Source: Flavobacteriales bacterium UBA1993
GTDB lineage: Bacteria; Bacteroidota; Bacteroidia; Flavobacteriales_G; Salibacteraceae
DNA length: 60,927 bases
Direction of reading: 5' to 3'
Assembly: GCA_002336485.1 (NCBI GenBank)
Contig: DDCZ01000047.1
Location: 1-60,927, forward strand
The translations under genes were made by a program, and so were the position numbers. Shown here in pieces: positions 7,734 through 15,696 of this stretch (position 1 is the stretch's first letter; every line of letters starts with the position of its first letter). The notes beneath the pieces are model-generated. The model was not told the DNA's origin and made no database searches. It was given only the letters and a program-made list of their open reading frames with translations.

Positions 7734-10700
7734 TTAATTCTTGTAAGACCCAGAAATGAGTCCGAGGTCAATGACTGATTGATTGTATTTCTTCAAGGCC
7801 TCTGCGTGCCCCATTTTTAAGTCTAGGGATTGTTGCATCCCGTTTAGGTATTCGACATAATCGATTTCACCCGCTTTATAACTCTTCGTTGCAAACCGTT
7901 CAATTTCGGTCGCAGTTTTATCGCCGGTCTTTTCATGCCAACTAAGCTGCGACTCGGATTCCGCCAATTGAAGTCGAGTTGTTGCGCCCTGACTTATGAG
8001 CCGCATTTCTTGCTGCTGCAATTGCGCTTGCGAAATTTCGGTTTCCAATTTCGCGGCTTGCATTCGACCGTGTTGCGCCCAGAAAAAGAGTGGCAATCCA
8101 ACGCCAAATTGCAGGCCATCTAATCCACCGATTCCATCAATTTGCTGGTTGAAGTATCCCACCGTTAAATCAGGCAGAAAACCAGATTTCTCGAGATTGA
8201 GTTCCTTTTTCTTGACTTCAATTTCTTGCTGTGCCATAGCCAATTGAGGATTTTCACTCGCCCCACTCTCAGGAGATACTGGCGCAGCCAGTCTTTCAAA
8301 TGAAACGATGGCAAACGATCTTTCAGCGCTGTCGTTCAACCATATTTTCAGCTGCTCGGTGCTAATCTCAACCTCTCTTAAAGCTTGCTGTTCCTTCAAC
8401 AAGAGCTGTTGGAATTCACCTTCCGACACGATCTTTTCCAGGATCGTGATTTCGCCGGCCTCATATCGCTTTTTGGCTATTCTCGCCCAGGCCGCCTGTT
8501 TCGATGCGAATGCACTTAAAACATTTGAAACTTCAGAATGATAGGCCATTTCATTCCAAAGCCGGCGTGTTTCATACTCGATCTGAAGTTGGTTATAGTC
8601 GTTTGATGCTTCGCTCAACTCAATGCGTTCATTTTGCAATCGAGCCTGCGTGACATAGGCCGTCGGAAACTTAATGCCCTGGTTAATCTGCCATTGATAG
8701 TCCATTTGCGAAGAATTCAATTGCCCGTTTGAGTATGACACCCTGGTTTTCCCAAGATCAAATGCGGACTTTTTCAGCTTCTGCTGTTGCTCGATCTCAA
8801 GCCTGCCTACTTCGGCCAATGGGTGATTGGCGCAGGCTATTTCGATTGCTTGATCCAAACCAATAGAGTCTGTTGATTGAGCCTCGAGGTTCGAACTCAA
8901 TAATGAGAGCCCTATGACCGCAACTCCAACCATCATGGTTTTAGACCCTCGCATTCTGTTTGTTTGAAAGCGTTCTACCATGCTATACAGCAGGGGCAAA
9001 ATAAAGAGCGTGAGCAAGGTGGCGGTTATTAATCCGCCAATAACCACCGTGGCCAATGGTCGTTGTACCTCGGCACCAGCGGAGCTGGAAGTTGCCATGG
9101 GCAGAAATCCCAAAGCTGCAACACTTGCCGTTAAAATGACGGGGCGCAGTCGAACCTTGGTCCCGGTAATGATTCGCTCGTTTATGTCTTCCATTCCCTC
9201 TTTTTTCAATTGATTGAAATAGGAAATGAGTACAATGCCGTTCAAGACCGCAACGCCAAACAGGGCGATGAATCCAACACCGGCAGAAATGCTAAATGGG
9301 AGGTCTCGAAGCCAGAGTGCGTAAATGCCACCTATCGCCGATAATGGAATTGCCGTAAATACTAAAAATGCTTGGCTTACGCTTCCAAACGTGAAGAACA
9401 GAAGCACGAGAATCAGCAATAAGGCCACTGGCACCGCTATGCTCAAGCGTTGTTTTGCCTCGACCAAGTTTTCGAATTGACCACCATATTTCACGAAGTA
9501 TCCTGAAGGCAGATCTAAATTTTCGTCGAGCGTTTGGCGAATTTCATTGACCAAGGATTCGGTATCTCGGTTTCGCGCATTCACGCCAATTACGATGCGG
9601 CGCTTTGCGTCTTCACGCGAGATTTGCATTGGGCCATCGCGCATTTCGATTTTTGCGATTTCACGTAGCGGAATTTGTTGACCATTCGGCAATGGAACGA
9701 ATAGATCCTGGATGTTTTCGAGGCTTTCTCTTTCGCCAGCTTCCAATCGAACCACGAGGTCGAACCGCCGCTCTTCTTCGAAGACAACGCCTGCCTTTTC
9801 ACCGGCAAAGGCTGTTCTCAATATCCGATTCACATCGCGAATGTTCAGTCCGTACTGCGCAATTTTGTTTCGCTCATACTCCACAACCATTTGAGGCAGA
9901 CCCAATGTTTGCTCTACACGAAGGTCGCCGACTCCTTCCATGGATTGAATCAGTCCTTCCACTTCCTTCGCTTTTTCAGCCAAGATTTCTGGATTCTCAC
10001 CAAAAATTTTGATCGCGATATCCTCTCTTACTCCAGCGATCAACTCATTAAATCGCATTTGGATTGGTTGTGTAAACTCATACTCCACTCCCGGAATTTC
10101 GCTGAGTACGACTCTCATTTTATCAAACATCTCCTCCTTTGAGTGTGCCGTTTCCCATTCACCTTTTGGTTTCATATGCACCATGATATCTCCTACTTCA
10201 ATGGGCATCGGGTCGGTCGCAATTTCAGCCGTCCCAATTTTTGAAACCACCGAAATTATCTCAGGGAAGTTGTCCAAAAGGGTGCGCTGAATTTTTTCAG
10301 AAACTTCGATGCTTTGTTGCAATGAACTACCAGGTGGCAATATCTGGTGCAATGCAAAGTCCCCTTCTTCTAGGGTTGGAATGAACTCACCGCCCATTCT
10401 ACTCAATGTAAACAAGCTCATCCCAAACAAGGCAAGTGACCCAACCACAAGGATCGATTTTCGACGCAAAGCACCGCGCAATAGCGGTTCATATATGCGT
10501 TGCAATCGTCCAATGATTCGATCAGAAATGGTTCGTTTTTCTACAATGTTTTTCTTCAGGAATAAGGCGCTCATCATGGGTACGTAAGTCATCGACAAAA
10601 TCAGCGCACCCAATATGGCGAAGCTTACCGTTTGTGCCATCGGCGTGAACATTTTTCCTTCAATGCCTACCAGTGCAAGAATGGGTAAGTACACGATTAG

Positions 10701-12065
10701 GATAATTATCTCTCCAAAAGCCGCCGATGTTCGGATGCGCGATGAGGCTGTATTTACCTCGGCGTTCAATTCCGACTGTGTCAGGGTTTTGCCCGAAAAC
10801 CGCGTTGAGAGTCGGTGCAGAATTGACTCCACAATAATGACGGAACCGTCAACAACGAGACCAAAGTCAATGGCGCCTAGCGACATCAAGTTTGCCGATA
10901 CGCCAAAGAGGTGCATCATAGAAACTGCGAACAGCATGGCCAGTGGAATAACGGATGCAACGATGAGCCCACCTCTGAAATTTCCAAGAAGTAACACGAG
11001 TAGCAAGACCACGATGAGTCCACCTTCGAGCAAGTTCGTTGTTACGGTGCTAATTGCGCGTCCGATCAAAGCAGAACGATCTATGTACGGTTCAATAACC
11101 ACCCCAGGTGGCAAGGAGACTTTGATTTCCTCGATTCGATCTTTTACCGCGTTGACCACATCATACGAATTTTCGCCTTTGAGCATTAGTACTTGCCCGC
11201 CTACTACTTCGCCTTGTGCGTTGTACGTAATAGCACCATATCGGGGCGCCGAACCAAAACCCACGTTGGCCACATCTCGAATCAGGATCGGCACTCCATT
11301 CACCGTCTTTACCACGATCTTTTCAATGTCTGAAATGGATTTTACCAATCCTTCGCCGCGAATGAAATAGGTGTTGAAACGCTTCTCAATATAGCTACCA
11401 CCGGTGTTTTCATTGTTTGCTTCCAACGCGTCAAACACTTCAGAAACATTTACATGCATGCTATTCAGTTTGTTTGAGTTTATCGCAACCTCGTATTGCT
11501 TGGCGTGGCCTCCCCAACCGCTTACTTCAATAATCCCCGGCGTTCCAGCAAGCTGACGTTTAACCACCCAATCGTTGATCGTTCGGAGGTCCATGTCGGA
11601 GTATACGGAGTCATAGCCTTCTTCCTTGCGGAGCACATATTGGTAGACCTCGCCTAAGCCAGTTGTAATAGGCCCCAGTTCTGGACTTCCGAATCCACTT
11701 GGAATGTCACTTTCCGCAATTTTTAGTTGTTCGGAAATTAATTGGCGCGCCAAATACGTATCAAAACCCTCTTCAAAAACCACCGTTATTACGGATATAC
11801 CAAATCGAGATACGGACCTGATTTCCTCCACCTCAGGAAGGTTGGCCATGGCTATCTCAATCGGAAACGTGACAAATTGCTCCACTTCCTGGGCTGCCAA
11901 CGTTGGAGACTGCGTGATTATTTGAACTTGATTGGTGGTAATATCGGGCACCGCATCAAGCCGCAGTTGCTTTAATGAATAAGAACCCCAGCCAACTAGG
12001 GCAAGGACAAACAAGCCAATAATCAGCTTATTGTAAATCGAAAACTTTATCAGTCGATCAATCAT
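7734..12065 (-). CDS. Heavy-metal RND pump fused to TolC-type outer membrane factor
   Basis: 1443 residues, about 400 longer than a normal CzcA/CusA pump. Residues 1 to about 1035 form a complete HME-RND transporter: twelve TM helices, two large periplasmic loops, and the TM4 signature AIDFGLVVDGSVIIVE. That DFG-x3-DG-x-V-x3-E pattern is typical of divalent-cation (Zn/Co/Cd/Ni) HME pumps rather than Cu(I)/Ag(I) pumps. After ERFQTNRM a signal-peptide-like segment appears (MMVGVAVIGLSLLSSNLEAQ, about 1043-1062). It is followed by two TolC-family repeats (about 1065-1443) with long coiled coils. Such fusions are known in Bacteroidota. The neighbours encode the adaptor and metal-binding accessory proteins. 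Whether the product stays intact or is cleaved at the junction is unknown. Confidence 0.9.
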   Translation of the reverse strand: MIDRLIKFSIYNKLIIGLFVLALVGWGSYSLKQLRLDAVPDITTNQVQIITQSPTLAAQEVEQFVTFPIEIAMANLPEVEEIRSVSRFGISVITVVFEEGFDTYLARQLISEQLKIAESDIPSGFGSPELGPITTGLGEVYQYVLRKEEGYDSVYSDMDLRTINDWVVKRQLAGTPGIIEVSGWGGHAKQYEVAINSNKLNSMHVNVSEVFDALEANNENTGGSYIEKRFNTYFIRGEGLVKSISDIEKIVVKTVNGVPILIRDVANVGFGSAPRYGAITYNAQGEVVGGQVLMLKGENSYDVVNAVKDRIEEIKVSLPPGVVIEPYIDRSALIGRAISTVTTNLLEGGLIVVLLLVLLLGNFRGGLIVASVIPLAMLFAVSMMHLFGVSANLMSLGAIDFGLVVDGSVIIVESILHRLSTRFSGKTLTQSELNAEVNTASSRIRTSAAFGEIIILIVYLPILALVGIEGKMFTPMAQTVSFAILGALILSMTYVPMMSALFLKKNIVEKRTISDRIIGRLQRIYEPLLRGALRRKSILVVGSLALFGMSLFTLSRMGGEFIPTLEEGDFALHQILPPGSSLQQSIEVSEKIQRTLLDNFPEIISVVSKIGTAEIATDPMPIEVGDIMVHMKPKGEWETAHSKEEMFDKMRVVLSEIPGVEYEFTQPIQMRFNELIAGVREDIAIKIFGENPEILAEKAKEVEGLIQSMEGVGDLRVEQTLGLPQMVVEYERNKIAQYGLNIRDVNRILRTAFAGEKAGVVFEEERRFDLVVRLEAGERESLENIQDLFVPLPNGQQIPLREIAKIEMRDGPMQISREDAKRRIVIGVNARNRDTESLVNEIRQTLDENLDLPSGYFVKYGGQFENLVEAKQRLSIAVPVALLLILVLLFFTFGSVSQAFLVFTAIPLSAIGGIYALWLRDLPFSISAGVGFIALFGVAVLNGIVLISYFNQLKKEGMEDINERIITGTKVRLRPVILTASVAALGFLPMATSSSAGAEVQRPLATVVIGGLITATLLTLFILPLLYSMVERFQTNRMRGSKTMMVGVAVIGLSLLSSNLEAQSTDSIGLDQAIEIACANHPLAEVGRLEIEQQQKLKKSAFDLGKTRVSYSNGQLNSSQMDYQWQINQGIKFPTAYVTQARLQNERIELSEASNDYNQLQIEYETRRLWNEMAYHSEVSNVLSAFASKQAAWARIAKKRYEAGEITILEKIVSEGEFQQLLLKEQQALREVEISTEQLKIWLNDSAERSFAIVSFERLAAPVSPESGASENPQLAMAQQEIEVKKKELNLEKSGFLPDLTVGYFNQQIDGIGGLDGLQFGVGLPLFFWAQHGRMQAAKLETEISQAQLQQQEMRLISQGATTRLQLAESESQLSWHEKTGDKTATEIERFATKSYKAGEIDYVEYLNGMQQSLDLKMGHAEALKKYNQSVIDLGLISGSYKN

Positions 12066-12117
12066 AGTTGTGAATTAGAAGTAGGTGCAATCACCAGCTT
12101 CATTTCAAAATAAAAAG

Positions 12118-12146
12118 AGAAAGAAAAAAGGCCGCTGAGAGCCGCC
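12118..12146 (-). terminator. Terminator or attenuator before the RND pump
   Basis: On the minus strand a hairpin GGCGGCT-CTC-AGCGGCC (12146-12130, with one internal G-G mismatch) is followed by a T-rich run. It lies between the stop of the His-rich gene and the start of the pump gene. It could end part of the transcription, so the small His-rich protein would be made in excess of the pump. Confidence 0.5.
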
Positions 12147-12172
12147 GTTATCGCGTATTGAGAAACACGCTA

Positions 12173-12643
12173 TTAAGCATTGGTGGGCGGGCCACGCTCT
12201 GAAATGTTCTCATACGCCGCTTCCGAGTATTGGAAACAACCGTGTGTACATGTCTCGCTTGCCTCCGCAACTTTGATTGAACTGGAGGCTTCCTCAGAAA
12301 GCACCAATGCAACGTTTGCGGTTAGATCGCCTTGAATGATTCGTGCATTTCTGCTCGTCATCAAAAGATGGCTTTGATCAATGTCTGAATCGGGATGTTC
12401 AACCTCTGTTAATAGGCAGATAACGAAATCCAAAAGGCCCTCATCGAGGTGATCATTGTGCTCAACGTGATGGTGATCATCGTGGTCATGTTCATGGTTG
12501 TGATGTTCAACATTTGCGTGATGGTTGTGTTCCAACTTTGCAAGTGCAGTGTCGTGATGGCAATGCGGAATTGCACTGTGGGCAAAACCTATCCCGTAGC
12601 ACAACAGGAGAAACAGCGATATGACAATCCTCTTAAACTCGAT
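12173..12643 (-). CDS. Exported histidine-rich metal-binding protein
   Basis: The segment after the signal is extremely His-rich (HHDTALAKLEHNHH, HHNHEHDHDDHHHVEHNDH), which fits Zn/Ni/Co/Cu binding in the periplasm. A C-terminal CTHGC pair follows, about 25 residues from the end. It is the first gene of the efflux operon. The start is a problem: the first standard codon in frame is TTG at 12604, but the 13 codons upstream complete a good signal peptide (EFKRIVISLFLLLCYGIGFA). They begin after an in-frame TAA with ATC (12643) or ATT (12628). A good promoter box ends at 12648, so the mRNA would begin almost exactly here. I therefore place the start at the ATC and regard it as uncertain. Confidence 0.65.
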   Translation of the reverse strand: MEFKRIVISLFLLLCYGIGFAHSAIPHCHHDTALAKLEHNHHANVEHHNHEHDHDDHHHVEHNDHLDEGLLDFVICLLTEVEHPDSDIDQSHLLMTSRNARIIQGDLTANVALVLSEEASSSIKVAEASETCTHGCFQYSEAAYENISERGPPTNA

Positions 12644-12647
12644 GTTG

Positions 12648-12676
12648 CAAAGTTATGAGATTTCGACATACGTCAA
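12648..12676 (-). promoter_or_regulatory. Promoter of the metal-efflux operon
   Basis: On the minus strand, TTG (12676-12674) is followed after 18 bases by TAACTTTG (12655-12648). This matches the Bacteroidota consensus TTG-N17-23-TAnnTTTG. The expected transcription start, a few bases past the -7 box, lies at or next to the presumed start codon of the His-rich gene, implying a nearly leaderless mRNA. Confidence 0.55.
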
Positions 12677-12768
12677 GATTAACGGGGCCTCAATGAACAT
12701 CCTGGATATCAAGATCGACCCTAAGTATTTTTTTTGCGTCTATCATAAATCACGGATATTCGCATTCA

Positions 12769-13023
12769 ATGAAAAATTGGTCTCGACACATCACGCCCAT
12801 CCTATTTCTTATCTGCCTTGCTTCGACAAGTTGTAAGGATAAAGAGCCCGTGGAAGAGAAACCGATCGTGACCGAGGAACAAGTCCGTTGTGAAAACACC
12901 TGCATTTTTTCGACCGATGGATCTTGTGACGATGGTGGGCCAGATTCAAAGTTTGGCTACTGCGACTTCGGAACAGACTGTGACGATTGTGGCGAGCGAA
13001 ACGTAATTACCGTCAAGGACTAA
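12769..13023 (+). CDS. Small Cys-rich lipoprotein, copy 1
   Basis: 84 residues. A lipoprotein signal ends at ASTSC (Cys about 22), followed by a charged spacer and then one compact Cys module: CENTC...DGSCDDGGPDSKFGYC and DFGTDCDDCGER. The spacing C-x3-C-x7-C-x11-C-x5-C-x2-C, with conserved DDGG and GTDCxDCG, is reminiscent of acidic Ca-binding, disulfide-rich modules such as Lin-12/Notch repeats. I know of no named bacterial family. It is a tandem paralogue of the next gene, 7 bases downstream. A surface or periplasmic location is inferred from the lipobox. Confidence 0.7.
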   Translation: MKNWSRHITPILFLICLASTSCKDKEPVEEKPIVTEEQVRCENTCIFSTDGSCDDGGPDSKFGYCDFGTDCDDCGERNVITVKD

Positions 13024-13030
13024 CGAAAGC

Positions 13031-13225
13031 ATGAAACTACAATCTATCATTATCGGGATAATTTTCAGCTTGAGTTTGATTGGCACAGGCTGTAAAAAAA
13101 CGCTTTGCGACAATACGTGTCCATATGCAAATGATGGCGTTTGCGACGACGGCGGCGACACATCCGTCAACCATGTTTGCCAACTCGGAACCGACTGCGC
13201 CGATTGTGGAGAACGCGAAAACTAG
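13031..13225 (+). CDS. Small Cys-rich lipoprotein, copy 2
   Basis: 64 residues: signal MKLQSIIIGIIFSLSLIGTG with lipid Cys at 21, directly followed by the same module as the preceding gene (CDNTCPYANDGVCDDGG, then CQLGTDCADCGER). The six Cys and the DDGG and GTDCxDCG blocks are conserved while the rest has diverged, so selection is acting on the module. It lacks the spacer present in copy 1. The close spacing suggests co-transcription. The function is unknown. Confidence 0.7.
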   Translation: MKLQSIIIGIIFSLSLIGTGCKKTLCDNTCPYANDGVCDDGGDTSVNHVCQLGTDCADCGEREN

Positions 13226-13299
13226 GCTCAACGACGGCCATTTTAGACCGCTTAATGCCACGAAATAGCAGCATGAATTATTTCTAATTTTACGGTCTG

Positions 13300-13452
13300 A
13301 TGATAATAGAAGTCCTCAAAATAAAAACGTCCCGTTTGCAAGTCGCAGATGTCCATTTGGACTATGCACGAAGCGTGGCAATTGTGGCAACCAATAGCTC
13401 CAATTCATCGGTAATTTCTCAGGACGAACCATCCAATACACATATCTTTTAA
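13300..13452 (+). pseudogene. panD: Truncated aspartate 1-decarboxylase (panD)
   Basis: The 50-codon frame beginning MIIEVLKIKTSRLQVADVHL and continuing DYARSVAI aligns with the first 28 residues of PanD (pattern M-x-x-x-x-L-x-x-K-x-H-R-x-x-V...L-x-Y-x-G-S-x-x-I). PanD is normally about 115-125 residues. Here the last two thirds are missing and the tail is unrelated. Lys9 and Ser25 (the pyruvoyl precursor) are kept, but Gly24 of the self-cleavage site is Arg and His11 is Ser, so it cannot be active. In Bacteroidota panD usually sits just before this flippase gene, which supports the identification. It may survive as the translational leader of the flippase, whose TTG start lies 4 bases after its stop. 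Confidence 0.7.
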
Positions 13453-13456
13453 CGAT

Positions 13457-14458
13457 TTGAGCAAGCGACTTAAATCCATTCTGCAAGTTGCTTTTTCATT
13501 GGCACTTGGTTTTTTCCTAATCTGGTTTTTTATCAAAGATCTGAGTGCGGAAGACAAGCAAAACATTGCCGAATCCTTTGCAAATGCAAATTATTTCTGG
13601 GTCGCCATTGCTATCGCAATCGCCATTCTCAGCCACGTATTCCGTGCATATCGATGGAGGTATACACTTGAACCATTGGGAATCAAAATCGATTTCGCCA
13701 ATCGCTTCGCAGCAGTTATGATTGGCTATTTAGCAAACTTGGCATTTCCCAGATTGGGCGAAGTATCGCGTTGTGCCATTTTAGCACGCTACAAAAAGCA
13801 GCCGTTCGAAAAACTGTTTGGCACCGTTGTGGCCGAGCGTCTGGTAGATGTACTCATACTTCTATTCGTCATTTGCCTAACGCTTATCCTTCAACTTGAA
13901 ATATTAGGCGGGTTTATCATGTCATGGCTGGAGCCCAAACTCGATGACTGGCAATCCAAGGCAATCCTTGGTGGTGTTGGCCTTCTTGGACTCAGTGCAG
14001 CCTATATAGGATGGCGCTTTCTTCAGTTATCAAACCATAAAATGGCCCTGTTTGTCAGAGACAAAGTCATGGGCTTGGTTGAAGGAATTAAGTCACTCCA
14101 GAAGATGGAGAGGAAGTTTGAATTCTATCTGCACACTGCACTTATTTGGCTTTCTTATATCACCATGCATTGGATCGCATTCTTAGCCTTTCCAGAAACT
14201 TCGGAGGTGCCATTTGGCGGAATCTTAGCGTCGTTTACCATGGGTGGTCTTACCATAGTGGCTGTACAAGGAGGACTCGGGGCATATCCTTTGGGAGTGA
14301 TGTCTGTTTTACTTCTATATGGCATTGATCGAGATCTTGGATATGCATTTGGATGGATTAGCTGGGTTGCCCAAACGGTCATGATATTGGTCGTTGGATT
14401 TATCTCCGTTTTAATCATGCCATTGATAAACGCTAAGCCCGAAGAAGATGCATCTTGA
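13457..14458 (+). CDS. Flippase-like membrane protein (LPG synthase TM family)
   Basis: 333 residues with about eight transmembrane helices, of the UPF0104 / lysylphosphatidylglycerol-synthase TM-domain family. Typical blocks are SHVFRAYRWRY, NLAFPRLGEVSRCAIL (the conserved 'P-x-R-x-G-E-x-x-R' loop) and VVAERLVDVLIL. Proteins of this fold are thought to translocate lipid-linked molecules. The start is TTG, 4 bases after the panD remnant. The downstream heptose-nucleotide gene overlaps its end by 11 bases, so a cell-envelope role is plausible. In related genomes it follows panC-panD. Confidence 0.85.
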   Translation: MSKRLKSILQVAFSLALGFFLIWFFIKDLSAEDKQNIAESFANANYFWVAIAIAIAILSHVFRAYRWRYTLEPLGIKIDFANRFAAVMIGYLANLAFPRLGEVSRCAILARYKKQPFEKLFGTVVAERLVDVLILLFVICLTLILQLEILGGFIMSWLEPKLDDWQSKAILGGVGLLGLSAAYIGWRFLQLSNHKMALFVRDKVMGLVEGIKSLQKMERKFEFYLHTALIWLSYITMHWIAFLAFPETSEVPFGGILASFTMGGLTIVAVQGGLGAYPLGVMSVLLLYGIDRDLGYAFGWISWVAQTVMILVVGFISVLIMPLINAKPEEDAS

Positions 14459-14951
14459 CTTTGAATCGAAAATTGTCTCTATGTCTGCCCTGCAAATCAT
14501 TCGCAGCGAGTGGGAAAAAGACGAGCTACGTGTCGTATTTACGAATGGTGTTTTCGACCTCATACACCCCGGTCATGTGCATTATCTAAACGCTGCAGGC
14601 AATCTTGGAGACAGGCTCATTATTGGTCTAAACAACGATGTATCCGCTCGTTTACTTGAAAAAGGCTCCGGTCGGCCTATCAACACCGAGATGGCTCGTG
14701 CTACTGTTTTGGCCGCTTTACAAATGGTAGACGCCGTCATACTTTTTGAGGAATCAACGCCATTGAACCTGATTAAAAGTCTCAACCCAAATGTGCTTGT
14801 GAAAGGTGGCGACTATGAGATAGCAGACATTGTTGGTGCTCCTGAAGTAACTGCGGCTGGCGGCATTGTGAAGACTATTCCATTTGTTGAAGGATTTTCC
14901 ACAACATCGATAGAACAAAGGATACTGAAAGCTGGTTTAGACAAGGAATGA
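14448..14951 (+). CDS. rfaE2: D-glycero-beta-D-manno-heptose 1-phosphate adenylyltransferase
   Basis: 167 residues of the cytidylyltransferase-like fold. The nucleotide-binding motif is FTNGVFDLIHPGHVHYL (about 30-46, with the HxGH signature). It also has GRPINTEMARA, LVKGGDYEI and the C-terminal GFSTTSIEQRI equivalent to the ISTTS/T motif. RfaE2 makes ADP-heptose for lipopolysaccharide from heptose 1-phosphate and ATP; the kinase half (RfaE1) is a separate protein in this phylum and is not in this window. The ATG at 14448 lies inside the flippase gene and includes the conserved KIVS segment. The stop overlaps the next start (ATGA). Confidence 0.85.
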   Translation: MHLDFESKIVSMSALQIIRSEWEKDELRVVFTNGVFDLIHPGHVHYLNAAGNLGDRLIIGLNNDVSARLLEKGSGRPINTEMARATVLAALQMVDAVILFEESTPLNLIKSLNPNVLVKGGDYEIADIVGAPEVTAAGGIVKTIPFVEGFSTTSIEQRILKAGLDKE

Positions 14952-15376
14952 CGATCGATCAAACACAAAATGAAATCATTGAAGAATTTGAGTTCTTCGA
15001 TGAATGGATCGAGAAATACGAGCACATCATCTCGTTTTCGAAGGATCTTGAACCCATGGCTGACGACTACAAAACAGAGGATAATTTGGTGAAGGGTTGT
15101 CAAAGTCGCGTTTGGCTCGATGCTGAGTTAATAGATGATAAGCTGATTTTTAAAGCTGATAGCGACGCCGTGATTACACGCGGTTTGGTAGCGTTGATGG
15201 TAAGGGTTTTGTCTGGTCATCGTCCAGCAGAAATAGCGGCAGTAGATCTATTTTTTATAGAGAAGATTGGACTTAAAGAACATCTCTCACCTAATCGATC
15301 GAATGGACTACTTTCCATGATTAAGAAAATGAAGCTGTATGCACTAGCATATCAAGCAAAATTGAACGAGGAGTAA
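14948..15376 (+). CDS. sufE: SufE family Fe-S cluster assembly protein
   Basis: 142 residues, the normal SufE length. The sulfur-accepting Cys lies in the conserved loop LVKGCQSRVWL (about residue 55), and SGHRPAEI and LSPNRSNGL are further family blocks. SufE takes persulfide from the cysteine desulfurase SufS and passes it to the SufBCD scaffold in the cytoplasm. It overlaps rfaE2 by four bases and the DUF59 gene by one base, so it belongs to one translationally coupled operon. SufBCDS are not in the window. Confidence 0.9.
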   Translation: MTIDQTQNEIIEEFEFFDEWIEKYEHIISFSKDLEPMADDYKTEDNLVKGCQSRVWLDAELIDDKLIFKADSDAVITRGLVALMVRVLSGHRPAEIAAVDLFFIEKIGLKEHLSPNRSNGLLSMIKKMKLYALAYQAKLNEE

Positions 15377-15696
15377 TGGAATTGCAGGAGAGAAGACAAC
15401 TTGAAAAGAGCATAGTTTCGGCGTTAAAGACAATTTACGACCCGGAAATTCCCGTGGACATTTATGAATTGGGTCTGATCTATGAAATCAAAATAAACGA
15501 CGAAAAAGAGGCGACCATTGTCATGACACTGACTTCACCAAGCTGTCCAGTAGCGGAAAGCCTTCCACTTGAAGTGGAGGAAAAAGTGGCCGGTGTTGAG
15601 GGGATAACCAAAGCAGCCATTGACCTTACTTGGGAGCCAACATGGGATAAAGACATGATGAGCGAAGAAGCGCTTGTTGAGCTCGGATTAATTTGA
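15376..15696 (+). CDS. DUF59/MIP18 Fe-S assembly protein (SufT-like)
   Basis: 106 residues covering the MIP18/DUF59 domain: TIYDPEIPVDIYELGLIYEI, VMTLTSPSCPVAE (conserved Cys) and DLTWEPTWDKDMMSEEA. Such single-domain proteins accompany SUF genes in Bacteroidota and help mature Fe-S enzymes; CIAO2 is the eukaryotic relative. The stop codon overlaps the start of the DUF2480 gene (TGATG). The precise role beyond Fe-S maturation is inferred from position next to sufE. Confidence 0.85.
   Translation: MELQERRQLEKSIVSALKTIYDPEIPVDIYELGLIYEIKINDEKEATIVMTLTSPSCPVAESLPLEVEEKVAGVEGITKAAIDLTWEPTWDKDMMSEEALVELGLI

Noticed and set aside
10615..11370. Long plus-strand open frame (about 250 codons) opposite the RND pump
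   Set aside because: It is antisense to a strongly conserved pump domain, has low-complexity Ser/Thr/Pro-rich composition and no homology I recognise; it is a shadow of codon bias.
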